A stretch of DNA of 64,000 bases from Rhizophagus clarus (Eukaryota; Glomeromycota; Glomeromycetes; Glomerales; Glomeraceae). Below, one piece after another: positions 11,655 to 26,893 of the stretch (the first letter of the stretch is position 1; the number at the start of each line of letters is the position of its first letter). A program made the position numbers and the translations under genes. The stretch lies in the NCBI GenBank assembly GCA_015698045.1, contig BLAL01000034.1, forward strand, positions 1,550,001 through 1,614,000, read 5' to 3'. The notes under the pieces are model-generated. The model saw nothing but the letters and a program-made list of their open reading frames with translations. It did no database searches and was not told where the DNA came from.

Positions 11655-13772
11655 ATGGATGAAGAAAGCGGAGTTTCCACATTTCCGATTGAAGGTTCAA
11701 CATCTGACATGTACTTTACCAAATTAAATATGAACTTTTTTTGTTAACTTTTACAGTCAAAGTATATGTATAATTATATTATTTTTTAATTAAAATAGTC
11801 CCGTAGAACACCTATTATCATTATCAAGAACTGCTAATGAAAAAGCTGTTGAAATAAGTCGTGCAGAAACAAATTATGATGATATGCCAGAATATCGTAA
11901 AAAATTACTCGTTAAGAAAAACTCGTATACGCATTTTGCTAGCATTTATTTTATTCGATATACTGAATTAAGTCGTATTATCAGAAGTAAATGGAAGGAT
12001 TGTGAAGGTAATATTCTACTAGTTCCAAATTATGACGATTGTTGTGTATTAAAACGACCGAATTTTTTTGACAGCAAAACATGTTAATAAAATATTGAAT
12101 GTCAAACCTGATGAATTGTGCTATCTTGTCGGAACCGTTTATATGGAAATGCAAAATAAACCTAATATTCTTGCTGAACTATCTAGAAATGTGAGTTTAA
12201 TTTATCAAATTTGATTCCTGATTCGTGAAATGAGTATATTAACGCAGTTGATCTCAATTTTTAGAATTGGGAGCCTGCTCCTGTTTTAAAAGAAAAATAT
12301 TGTAGCCCTATGGATGAATTTTGGTTAGATGATGATTCTGGTAGAATAAAGATTGTAGGTGATAGATTGAAGGAAGAAATAATTGTTTCAGGAATTATTA
12401 TGTCAGTTTTAGGAAAAGAAAATTCTCAAGGAGAATTTGAAGTATCAGACATTTTTATTGCCGGACTTCCTGAACAAATTTATCCAATGATACGAATGGA
12501 TATAGGTTTGTTTCATATTGGCCTATCTTTACTTTTTATTTTGTTTGCTCGTATTTAAAGTTGTTATAACATAATAAGATGGAGATGATGATAAATATGT
12601 GGCATTGATAAGTGGATTAAACATTGATACAAGTGATGTTTCGGAAACAAGATTACAAATAATGTTGGAATACTTTACTGGTGAACTAGGTTGCTTTCCG
12701 GTAAACTTTATTAAAAAACTCCTTAAAATTTATTAGGAAAAATTTTCCAATGTTAAGAATCTTTTTTTTTTTTTTTTACCTAAATTTGTAGGAACAACAA
12801 AATATATCTTCAAAAATTGCACGGATAATAATTGCTGGTAATAGCTTGGCGACTGTTAAAATGGTTCCTGATGAAAGGAAGCAGGTAAATTTATAATATT
12901 TATTCTGTATATTGTACATGTACTAAATTGAAAATTATAATTATATATATTTATGTAGAAAAAGTATGGGTACGATAACTCATTATATGACGCGGAACCA
13001 CTCAATAAACTGGACAATTTCCTAGAAAAATTGTGTTCATTATTACCCGTTCATATTATGCCGGGCCAAAATGATCCAGCTGATTCAACATTACCTCAAC
13101 AGCCAATTCTTTCTAATTTACTTCCAAAAGCTGGGAAAAATCCAAATTTTCATTCCGCTACTAATCCTTATTGGTGTAAATTTGATGATGTCACGTACGT
13201 TTAAAATTTCTTTATCTACTTTTTAAGTGAAATATTAATTAAAATTTTTCTATATATATATATATATATATAGGTTTCTTGGTACATCTGGTCAAAATGT
13301 TGATGATATATACAAGTATATAGAAATTGAAGATAGACTTATTCTTGCGGAGCGTACATTACATTGGAGGCATATGGCACCTACCGCTCCTGACACACTC
13401 TGTAAGTCTAATCTTTAATTTATATAACGAAAACTCTCTTAGTAATATATAACCAATTTTGTTAAATGTTTTAGGGTGTTATCCATTTAAAGATGTTGAT
13501 CCTTTTATAATCGATCAAATGCCTCATGTATATTTTATCGGTAATCAAAAAGAATTTGCCACAAAATTAGTAAAAGGTGAAAAAAATTATATTTATTTAT
13601 TTTAACATTTTCATTTTAAATAATTTTTTTTTTTGTTATAAATTTAGGAGTTGACCAACAATGTACGCGAATCATTTTATTGCCATCATTTGCAGAAAGT
13701 GGAATTGTGGCTTTTTTAAATTTGAATAATCTAAAATGTCATACTACATATTTTCCTTCAACGTTCTTTTAG
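11655..13772 (+). CDS. POLD2: DNA polymerase delta small subunit (POLD2 / Pol31 / Cdc1)
   Basis: Ten exons (11655-11710, 11799-12007, 12075-12190, 12265-12505, 12579-12700, 12792-12884, 12959-13194, 13274-13401, 13475-13576, 13648-13772) give 475 residues; the human protein has 469. Diagnostic blocks are [12 protein letters not shown] near the N-terminus, [11 protein letters not shown] (OB-fold region), and in the calcineurin-like domain [34 protein letters not shown] and [13 protein letters not shown]. The phosphoesterase fold is catalytically inactive in this family. The subunit bridges the catalytic polymerase to other subunits for lagging-strand synthesis and repair. An MluI box sits 27 bp upstream of the ATG. 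The intron before exon 8 holds an (AT)n microsatellite. All splice joins keep frame. Confidence 0.95.
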
Positions 13773-13873
13773 ATTTTATTATAATCGTGTGCAATTTTGT
13801 TGATCTCGGCGATCAAAGCAAAAAAGCAATTTGTAAATATTTAACATCTAACTAAAAAAGGCTATATTAGTTT

Positions 13874-13881
13874 TCACGTGA
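13874..13881. promoter_or_regulatory. TCACGTGA palindrome upstream of the 14050 gene
   Basis: Exact TCACGTGA, 169 bp before the ATG at 14050. The CACGTG core is the E-box bound by bHLH factors such as Cbf1. One of five exact copies in the window. Confidence 0.45.
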
Positions 13882-14049
13882 TTTTATCAAATACAAAACT
13901 ATAGCACACAAGAAAATTCATTATCGAATATTCCCATGTAAAAAGAATAGGATCGTTTAGTCGTTCGGGCTATTAAACGCGAAAATAATTTTCTCGTTAA
14001 ACATTCTTTTATTAAGAATTATATTTATATTATTAATTATATTATTATA

Positions 14050-15116
14050 ATGAAACACAGAGTTAAAAGAAAACAGGCTGAAAAACAAAAGTCACCGGAA
14101 GTTGAAGAGACAACACTGGTTCGTAAGTCTCCAAAAAATCGTAGTGAAAAAGAAGTTAACGTGGTAATAGAACATAAAACTCGTGGGAAAGAGGTTAATG
14201 ATAAATCCATAGCAGAAAGTAATAGTTCTGTCCTTAAAACTCGTGAAAAAACAAGTCGACCAAAGAAAAATGATACTGGTACTGATAATGTTCAAAAAAT
14301 GACTTACGATGGTAATGACATGGATATAGAAGCTGGTTCTTCAAATTTAGAAGTAATATTAATGTTTTCTAATTTTTTCTTTTTTTTAAAAAAAAAAAAA
14401 AACCTAAGAAATTAAACAATTCTATCCATTTCATATAAATTACGTATACATAGGATGAAAGAGATGAAGATGATGAAGAATATCAATTTGAGGACGAAAA
14501 AGAGAGAGATGGTGAAAATGAGACGTCCGATTATAATTCTTCGTCGTCAGAATTAATCGAACATGAAAAACCATATTATGGAGGTCGTAAGAAACTTCCA
14601 CCACGAACCGCAGCTACACAAAAAATCGATTATTCTGAGAATCGTTACTATCATGAATTTCAAGATTATTTTTTCTCAAGGTTAGATGATGATGATGAAC
14701 CAGAAAGAAAAAAATCTATGTCTACACCAACAAGAAAAAGATCATCAAGGAAATTACGTAGCGATGATGATTATTCAAATATTTCATCAGATTCTCAAGA
14801 CGATCGTAGCAACAAAAGACCTCGTAGAAAAAGATTACCTAATCGTGAATCAAAAGAAAAAAGGATTGATTATTCTGAAAATAAATATTATAGGCAATTC
14901 GATTCCGCTTTGAACGCTAAATTATGGACGGATAAATTACCAGATGACGATGATGACGATGATGGCGAAAATGAAGAAAATGAAACAAATGATGAGCAGG
15001 ATATCAATAACAAAGGAAAAAACAAAAAATCAGCTACCGCTAGTACGTCACTCAGGAAACCTGTTAGTACACCGCAAAAAACAAAGACATCAAATAAATC
15101 TAATCGAACTACTTGA
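14050..15116 (+). CDS. Charged low-complexity nuclear-type protein with duplicated IDYSEN motif
   Basis: Two exons, 14050-14352 and 14454-15116, give 321 residues. I do not recognise an orthologue. The N-terminal third is Lys/Glu-rich and basic (MKHRVKRKQAEKQK). The middle is an acidic Asp/Glu run. Two copies of a module follow: K-K/R-LP-x-R...QKIDYSENRYYHEF and ...KEKRIDYSENKYYRQF, each preceded by basic sequence with KRS/RRK patches that could be nuclear localisation signals. Then come a D7 run and a Ser/Thr/Lys-rich tail. The composition suggests a chromatin or nucleolar protein, but that is inference. It is convergent with the Pik1 gene, 518 bp away. Confidence 0.75.
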
Positions 15117-15634
15117 TTTGCATTGAATTCAACTATATTTAAGCGAATATGAACAAGTATCCGACCAGGAAAATTGATAACGAAGATAGTGGTTCAAGAT
15201 GATGAAATAAAGGCGAAAAAGGTTCGTGAACGTAACACTGTTGGGTAAATATGTATCAAATGTGAAATTCGTTTAATTATAATCATTAATAAATCTATTA
15301 AATATTCAATATATTTACAATGTTATTTTTATAATATGCTGCAGTTATTCGGTCTTTATTTGCTTGTAAATAATAATATCTAAGAATAATAGGGATAATT
15401 TTTTTTTTTTAAAAATAAATAAATACACAAAAAAAGGCAATTATCGATTGAGTATTATGTAATAAATTTGATTTTTCTTTACAAATAATATAAATAATAT
15501 TTTTTTTGTAAGATAATATTATACATAAAATGAATAAATTTGGTAATTTCCAAATTTGATTCTAGATAAAACCAAAATTACTTAAATGTCTAAATATTTT
15601 CTACACATCTAATCAAAAACTACGGTCTTATCCA
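15117..15634. other. Shared 3' region between convergent genes
   Basis: AT-rich 3' UTR space of the 14050 gene (+) and the Pik1 gene (-). Nothing else seen. Confidence 0.5.
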
Positions 15635-20024
<4,390 letters not shown>

Positions 20025-20224
20025 TGTCTGACTGAGTTATATTAAACTGTATTACAAACGAATTTCTCCAAAATTATTAGAGCGAAAACATTAATACGTT
20101 CAGCGAGCCGTCTTTTTCTGTACCCGGAAAAAAATTATGCCAATTTTAAGTCACATGACTTTACTTGATCTTTTTAAAAACTTTATTTTCCAACTTCATT
20201 ATTGGAAAAAAAAAATTATTCGAG

Positions 20225-21365
20225 ATGGATTCCACTAATGAACATCCTGATGTTTTAATAGATTCTTTGCCATGTATTTATTCTTTTTTTATAAAGTTCA
20301 AATTTTTCTTCTTTTTACTTGTATTTAATTAATTATCTTTCTTTGTTTCAAGACTTTGACCAAGAAATTGATTATGAAGGTACATTACATACAGCGTGAT
20401 TAAATATTTATTATTTATTTCATTGCTTATCTTATTTACACGCGTTTTCTTATTATCATAAAAGGAATGCGATCAAAAGTTGATAAACTTGTTGAACAGG
20501 AGATGAAGAAACGTCCAGTTAGCGTAAAACGTGATCAAGCGTTGAATTTTCCAGCAAATTTTGAATTCTTTAAGGTACGTATTATGTTAAGATAACGTTT
20601 TAATTTATGATTAGAGACGACTATTAAATTCTATATTTTCTCTTCTAACTGCTAAGATAAGTTTAAATTATATCGCTCTTAATTTAGGATTCAACCATTC
20701 TTGCAACAGAATATCAACGTGTTCAACAAGGTAAACCAATTGTCGAAATGGATACAAGTAGATATAAATTAGCGGAACCTGAAAATAAAGATGATCAAGA
20801 AGCATGGAATGATGCCGTAAATAATTCTAAAGCACAATTACAACATCAAAATTTACGGTAACAATATGAAGCGAAATTGCTCATCTTTAAATAAATAAGA
20901 AAATAACCAATTTGATTTCTCTTAGAATGTTCAATTTGGAATTACTACAAAAGTTCGGAGCTAATTCTTGGAGACTTCATAATTATCAATTAGAAAATGA
21001 ATTGCAACAATATCAAAAAACTCTGGAGGAATATAAACAGAATATCTTAGAGTTGAATAAACAGAGAAAAGCTGATCAGGTAGATAAATATTAGGAAAGG
21101 ATAAAAAAAATTGAATCATCTTTCTAATATTTTTTTATTTTGAAATATGAATATTAAATAGCTTCAAGCAGGGAATACAATTGAGGCATTGAATAATAGA
21201 TGGACAGAAATGATCGGTCAAACTCTTCAAGTAGAAGTTGCTTGTGCTTCATTAGAAGTTGAAGTAGAACAGTTGAAATTATATGAAAACCAACTTAGAG
21301 CATCATTGGACGCGAACAATGAAAAACAAGTTTCTGAAGATGAAAACCACCAAGAAGATGATTAA
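20225..21365 (+). CDS. BCAS2: Pre-mRNA splicing factor SPF27 (BCAS2 / Cwf7)
   Basis: Six exons (20225-20273, 20353-20379, 20465-20574, 20688-20857, 20926-21079, 21162-21365) give 237 residues. It follows the BCAS2/SPF27 pattern: DSLPYFDQEIDYEG at the N-terminus, a middle region with RYKLAEPENKDDQEAW, and a C-terminal coiled coil with LELLQKFGANSWRLHNYQLE. SPF27 is a core member of the Prp19 (NineTeen) complex that activates the spliceosome. The second exon is only 27 nt. The gene shares a 200-bp promoter with the divergent Pik1 gene; TCACATGA-like sequence lies near 20152. The C-terminus is acidic. Confidence 0.92.
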
Positions 21366-21819
21366 ATATTTTTGAAGCTTAAAGGCAGAACAAAGATCCG
21401 CTAAAATACATAATGATTTTAGCCGTAAATTTAATTAAACTTAGATTAGAGGATTTGTTTTAGAACATAGAGGTTAATTTTGTCATTTATTAATTTTCAA
21501 TAGTTAATTAATTGTAATGTATACTTTATTTTGATACCAAAAATGGGAACAATCAAACAAATTCTATGGTAGTACGATAAAGTATAATATTATTTTTGCA
21601 TCATTCTGAACACTTCAATCCTGTTGGAAAGTTAAAATGTCTTGAATAATGATGCATAATTCTATGATATACTTTTTAATTACCCTATGAAGATATTGCT
21701 ATTCCAATATTAAAACTTTAGTAAAGTGCATGAAATGTAAAATATTAGTAATACAAAAAGCTAAAATACATATGTTATCGAAGAAACTAGAAAAAAATCT
21801 TATTTATAAATTAGAAAGA
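21366..21819. other. 3' intergenic region
   Basis: Shared 3' region of convergent SPF27 (+) and Vma11 (-). No further feature seen. Confidence 0.5.
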
Positions 21820-22769
21820 TCAACCAAATATTTGACAATCATTTGCTGCTTTAGTATTCAATATTAAACCAACAATTAAACCATAAAGACCTAATACTTC
21901 CGCAAAGATTAATATTAAGACCATAGATACAAAGAGTCTTGGTTGTTGCGCATGAGCTCTTACACACTTCAAAGGAAATTTTCTTTTAGAAAAGAATTGA
22001 CTTACAAAGAAGAATTGAATTTAGGGAAAAACAAACTTACAGCGTCACCGACCGCACCAATAGTATACCCTGCTGCTAATCCGGAAAGTCCAACACCAAG
22101 TCCAGAACCCATATGAAGAAATCCACTTCATTTTCAAAATAATAATAAAAAAAATTAAACTCCATTACATCAACTACGAAACATTATTATAATACTTACG
22201 TAAATAATGAATAGTCAGCTGTCGGTGACACTAAAAAGTAAAATTTCAATATTAAAAAGCGAAGAGTAAATAACTTAAACAACTTTAAATACATACTAGA
22301 TCCTGTTATTAAAACCGACATCACAAGACCATAAACAGCAATAATACCAGCCATAATAATAGGTAAAAGTGACTAAAATTATTATTAAATGATGAATACT
22401 TTGAATAACTTAAATGAAAGAAAAAGATTAAATATGTACAGTATAAAATTACCTTCATGATAAGATCTGGTCGAAATGTTCCGGCACCAGCAATACCAAT
22501 TCCTGCTTTTGCAGTTCCATAAGCAGCTCCGATTGCTTTGATATTAGAATTATATTAATGAAAAAAAATAAATCTCGAGGTCGAATAATATAAAAATTAC
22601 TATTTTGAACTTACAGCTGATTATCATCTTATTTGTGACGAAAAGGTAAAGTTAAAAAGAATGTAAAAATACTAAAAATACTTAAAAATTTTATTTAATA
22701 ACTTACTGCAGCTGCGACTCCTCCAAAACCAAAAAATGGCGCAAAAACTGGACAAGCATTTGTTGCCAT
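21820..22769 (-). CDS. VMA11: V-type proton ATPase proteolipid, subunit c' (Vma11 type)
   Basis: Seven exons on the minus strand (22707-22769, 22615-22627, 22453-22535, 22297-22372, 22200-22230, 22041-22125, 21820-21966) give 165 residues with four hydrophobic helices. The proton-carrying glutamate is present in helix 4 ([13 protein letters not shown], about Glu140). Over subunit c (Vma3) it favours the fungal-specific subunit c': FFGF-x-G-x-AAAM, [19 protein letters not shown] and [12 protein letters not shown] all fit Vma11 as I remember it. It forms part of the membrane rotor of the vacuolar/endosomal proton pump. The second exon is only 13 nt and the fifth 31 nt. It is divergent from the pallidin gene, 244 bp between start codons. 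Confidence 0.9.
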
Positions 22770-23013
22770 TGTAAAAAAAAAAAAGGAAGATTTAAGATTG
22801 TTTGAGATGATTTATTAGAAATAAATATTTATACGATTTTTATGGTTACTCAAGTCAGCCAATAAATCTAAAGATCTTATCAATCAGAGGACCTTTTTTT
22901 ATTATACGCGTTTTCGAAATGTCCAATGATACACATTAAGTGCAAACACCTTGATTTGCGCCATCAGAAACTTCAAACTTTTCCAAGGTCGAAAAATAGA
23001 AAATTTTACAGCA

Positions 23014-23775
23014 ATGGAATTATCAGAAAATATTAATTCTGCTATTCCTTTATTGTCTGAAGGTTTTTTAGCTCATTTCATACCAACTTTAACGCAAGTT
23101 GAAGATCAATTACAAGAATTAGAGTAAGTTATTAAACTATAGGGTCATTTTAAATTTATATTTTCTTTCTCATGATTAATTTTATATAGAAGGAGACAAA
23201 AACTTCTCTTGGAAGAAATGAAAACAACAAACACAAGAATGGAAAATCAAGATAATTACGAATATATAGCACTAAGTGTCTGTGTCCTAGTTTGTTATAT
23301 AATTTAAGTAAACCTAATAAAAAAATCATATATTAATTTATCCTTTTATATGAATTAATAAAAGTTCTCAAAAATTCCACAATATCACGAAAAGCTTCAA
23401 TATATACGTAATACGATGTTATCGACGTTGTCACGTTCTAAAAATTTAAATCAGCGAGTTGCTCAACTTAAAATGATGAAGGAGCAGCAATTGGCTCAAA
23501 TTGCTGAAATACAAAGACGGGAAAGAAATTTCGATCAAACAGTTTTGGCTGCTAAAATTGTAGAGCATAATCCTTCTCCTCCTGTTCCTAAAACTGTTGT
23601 TGTTTCAACAAAAATATCCAAGAAAAAGAAAAAAGATAAAACAAAAGATAAAGGAAAAGGAAAGGAAAAAGTTGTTAGAAGAGAAATTGAATTTAGCTCG
23701 TCATCGACTACTTCAGTTGTTGAGAGTAAAATTGAAATCACAAAAGATACATCTTTTGAAAAAACTGAAGAATAG
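23014..23775 (+). CDS. BLOC1S6: Pallidin-like BLOC-1 subunit (BLOC1S6)
   Basis: Exons 23014-23123, 23190-23277 and 23365-23775 give about 202 residues. The order matches pallidin: LSEGFLAHFIPTLTQVEDQL (human EGLLSHYLPDLQ...), a coiled-coil QELERRQKLLLEEM, then IPQYHEKLQYIRNTML (human KHYHAKLVNIRKEML) and a long Lys/Glu coiled coil. The tail is a Lys-rich run followed by Ser/Glu. Pallidin belongs to the BLOC-1 complex in endosome-to-lysosome traffic. The second intron is uncertain: the join chosen uses a weak donor (AGT|gtctgt) because it preserves the family order. If read without that intron, the second exon would stop early at about 66+ residues and the 3' part would look like a separate ORF. 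Confidence 0.65.
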
Positions 23776-23884
23776 AAGATAGTTATTAAAATAATTTATT
23801 CATTTAAAATTTTAAATAAATGTCTAATAATAATTATAATTATATCTATAATAAATTATATTAAGTATCTATTTATAAATTAAA

Positions 23885-24784
23885 TTATGCGCCATTGATA
23901 TTTGTTTTCGAGGATGTATGATTTCCAATACCCAAATCTTCTTTCCTTACGTCATTGTATAAAGTCATTTGCACATCTTTTACAGTTAGTCCACATTTTT
24001 CATAAAAAGGAATATTTTTTTCGTTACAATCCAAGATTAGCTTATAACATCCAAGTTCTTTGCCAATATGTTTAAGCTGATCAATGATTCTAGAATTGAA
24101 AAGTATTTAGTAAGTCAAATAGCAAAATATAGATTATCAAATTTCCTTACCTTCTCCCGAGACTTTTTCCTCTTTGTGAATCGTGTACAACGATATCTTC
24201 GATATGTCCTGCCTTTGTTAATTATGAAAAAAATAAATATTAAACTAAATGAAATTATATAACCAAAAAGTAAACACATCCTTTTACCTTTCCGCAGCTC
24301 CTCAAAAATTTCATTTCCACAAATAAAGTTCCTAAACCTACGATCTTTCCTTGATCTTCGTCTTCAATAGCAATTGTATAGTATCCACCAGCTTTTTTCA
24401 TTTCTTCAAATCGTTCTATTAAATAATAACGAAAAAAAATTTTATTTAAAAATTGATTAAATCAAAATTTGAATTAAACATAAGAAGCATTACCAACAAA
24501 TTTTTTTTGTGAAATGTCTCCCGTAATCGAAAGTTGTTCTAAACAATCAAATACTCCTATTCATTAAAAGAGAATATAATTGAAGTTACTGCTTCATTAG
24601 GGTCCAATCTTTCTTTAATCTTTTACAACTCTTTAAGTGAGTCTGAACTTTTTATTTTATTCGAGAAATAATACAAACCTTTATCAAAATCATCCTTTGC
24701 GAGTGGTCTTAACTTTAAATTAGGCGGTAACGCGTCTTGTACCTCGGTTGAAATTAATGTTTCATCAAAAATGTACTCTGGCAT
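23885..24784 (-). CDS. GNA1: Glucosamine-6-phosphate N-acetyltransferase (Gna1)
   Basis: Five exons on the minus strand (24679-24784, 24494-24553, 24288-24415, 24151-24212, 23885-24089) give 186 residues. The GNAT fold motifs are clear: GGYYTIAIEDEDQGKIVGLG, FVEMKFLRSCGKAGHIEDIVV and the acetyl-CoA loop RGKSLGRRIIDQL, then GCYKLILDCNEKNIPFYEKCG. The enzyme makes N-acetylglucosamine-6-phosphate on the way to UDP-GlcNAc, the precursor of chitin and N-glycans. This chitin link matters for a fungus with a chitinous wall. I chose the ATG at 24784 (MPEYIFDE) over an in-frame upstream one because the extra residues look like 5' UTR. It is convergent with pallidin (109 bp) and divergent from the next gene (360 bp). 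Confidence 0.93.
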
Positions 24785-25144
24785 TTTCAAATTTTCGCGG
24801 AAATTTTCATTGACTATTATTGAAATGAAATTTACGAGCAAAACAATTTAAACATTGCTACCTTTATAATTCTATATTTAGTCTTGGCATTTATCATTGG
24901 TTTATCTAAATATAGGCTCTAAAAAATTCAAATGGTTAACATATATATATGCGCTATAGCCTATATGCATCAGGAATCAAAGGGATCAGGAGAATCGATA
25001 AATTATCCAGCATAATCTGATCACCCGCCGCAGTAAATCGGTATTTTAAGTCCGTAATAATTTAATTCAATTTTTTTTTTAATTTTTTTTTACCTTTCAA
25101 TTTGCTTATAAAGTTTTATAGTTGCTAACTTCGTATGAAAGAAA
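24785..25144. promoter_or_regulatory. Divergent promoter, GNA1 / DUF7918-like gene
   Basis: 360 bp between opposing start codons. No motif recognised with confidence. Confidence 0.4.
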
Positions 25145-26395
25145 ATGTTGTTAGACGGTTTTCGTTTAGAAATTTTGGTAAATAATATACCACTACCAGA
25201 AGTTACCGAACAAGTCGACCCACAAAAGGTAGTTAATTACTTCATTAGTGTTATCTTGACTTTTTGTTTGACTAATTTTTTAATATAAAAAACTTTTTAA
25301 GAAAATACTTCCAAGTCCTTCTTATACTTGTAATGAGAATTCTGAAATACAGCATAAAAGGTTTGCATATCAATTAAGCCGCTTTCTTTGATTTTCTTTC
25401 TATTCTCATAAATAATATAAATTATTTTCTTAATTGTAATATTTATTACTTTGCAATGAATTAGTCCAGTCATAAACTTCGCAGCCGTTCACGAATTTGG
25501 GGAAAGATATGCTATACGATTTTCTGCACCAGCATTCAAATGTAGTAATACTAGCCCAATAAAAGTTTTTTTATATGTGGATGGAGAGTATGATTACTCT
25601 TATACTGACATCAATCCTAATAAACTTGTTGATACACGAACGTGCTTTTGGAGCAAAAATCGGGACAAGATTTATTTTTTTAAATTTGACCCTACCATTT
25701 GGAAAGGAGAAGCCGATAGTTATAATTCGACTAAGAATTATTCTTTCGGTGGGCCAGGCGCCGTATCTGTATATTTTTATCGTGCCAAACGCGTTCCATG
25801 GAATGTAAATCCCCCGCCTGACTATGATGTTGAACCAGCTGTCATTCCAGAGAGCAAGGATACAAGATCTATCAAAATTGCAACACAATATGATGTTCAA
25901 TCTGTACCGAATCCATCAATTACGAAATTTGACACGTATTTACAAGAACAAGGACCTCCTTTAGCAGTTTTACATCTACACTATCGTCCAGCTGCTTACT
26001 TAATCGCTCGTGGGCACAACATTCCTAATCCGCGCTTATCAATCCAACCTTCTTCACTAAATGGAAGGAATTGTATATCAACACCAAATCATAATAACCA
26101 AATGTTAGATGTTAAAATTAAGGAAGAGCCAATTGTTATCAAAGAAGAACCAGAAGACACAAGTCCTACGAATAGAAAAAGAAAAATTGAAATAATCACT
26201 ATTAGTGATGATGATGATGATGATGATATTAATAATAATAATCAAACAACGACAGTAATGATGAACTTACAACAACAACCTCTTTCCCAACGTTCAACAA
26301 AACGTGATACCCCTCCAAGACCTTTAAATTCTTTCATGATATACAGAAGAGAATATCAAAAAAAGATCAAAGAACACGACGACAACGACGAATGA
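25145..26395 (+). CDS. DUF7918-like protein with acidic linker and partial HMG box
   Basis: Exons 25145-25228, 25302-25360 and 25465-26395 give 357 residues. Residues 1 to ~190 resemble the fungal DUF7918 pattern: MLLDGFRLEILVNNIPLPEV, YAIRFSAPAF, VFLYVDGEYDYSY, YFFKFDP and FGGPGAVSVYFYRAK, probably a beta-rich domain of unknown function. A linker has the repeated acidic/Lys motif IKEEP-IVIKEEPEDTS, reminiscent of sumoylation/negatively charged sites, and a D7 run. The last ~25 residues, RPLNSFMIYRREYQKKI, are the start of an HMG box that ends after helix 1, so it lacks helices 2 and 3. Rhizophagus carries many MATA-HMG proteins. I see no continuation of the box downstream in any frame. A role in DNA binding or transcription is inference. 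Confidence 0.75.
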
Positions 26396-26893
26396 CTCAC
26401 ATAGAGCTAAAAAATTATGTCCTTAGAAATCTTGAATTGTTTAGTGTAGAATGAATTACGCGTCATATCTTTTAACTTAGAATGATGTCGGGTAAAGTTT
26501 ATTTATATGTCTTGTTAAATTGTTTTTATTTATACTCGTTTTTTTATTTCACCTTCTGTTAATGTATATAAAGTTTTTCAACATTTTATTGTACTTTTAA
26601 TGATTTTATACAATTTAGACTAATATGAAATGTTACAAGCTTTAAATTTTGTAAATTTACTTTATCCAAAAATGTAATAGAATTTGAATAAATTGAGTTT
26701 AATCCGAATCACGTGTTCTATAATTTTATCATGTGAGTCATAAATTTACGTAGGTAATTCATAATATAAATTCACTTAACCAGAACATTCGCGAAACTGT
26801 TGACGTCACTAAATTAAAATCTTTATCAAAGATCTCGTTTCTTTTCATTGTTCAGAAAACGTTTCGGATACTTTTCTTTTAAAGGTTCCAATA
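26396..26893. other. Intergenic region before p23
   Basis: 3' UTR of the DUF7918-like gene and promoter of p23. Contains CACGTG at 26710 (context ATCACGTGTT) about 180 bp before the p23 ATG. Confidence 0.45.

Noticed and set aside
23278-23305. Reading pallidin exon 2 through to the stop at about 23305 as a separate short protein
   Set aside because: The downstream 119-residue frame continues the pallidin pattern exactly (YHEKLQYIRNTM), so a second intron is more likely, though its donor is weak.
24785-24841. Upstream start for GNA1 (MLVNFISIIVNEN...)
   Set aside because: It begins at a non-ATG codon and has no family support; the ATG at 24784 gives the usual N-terminus.
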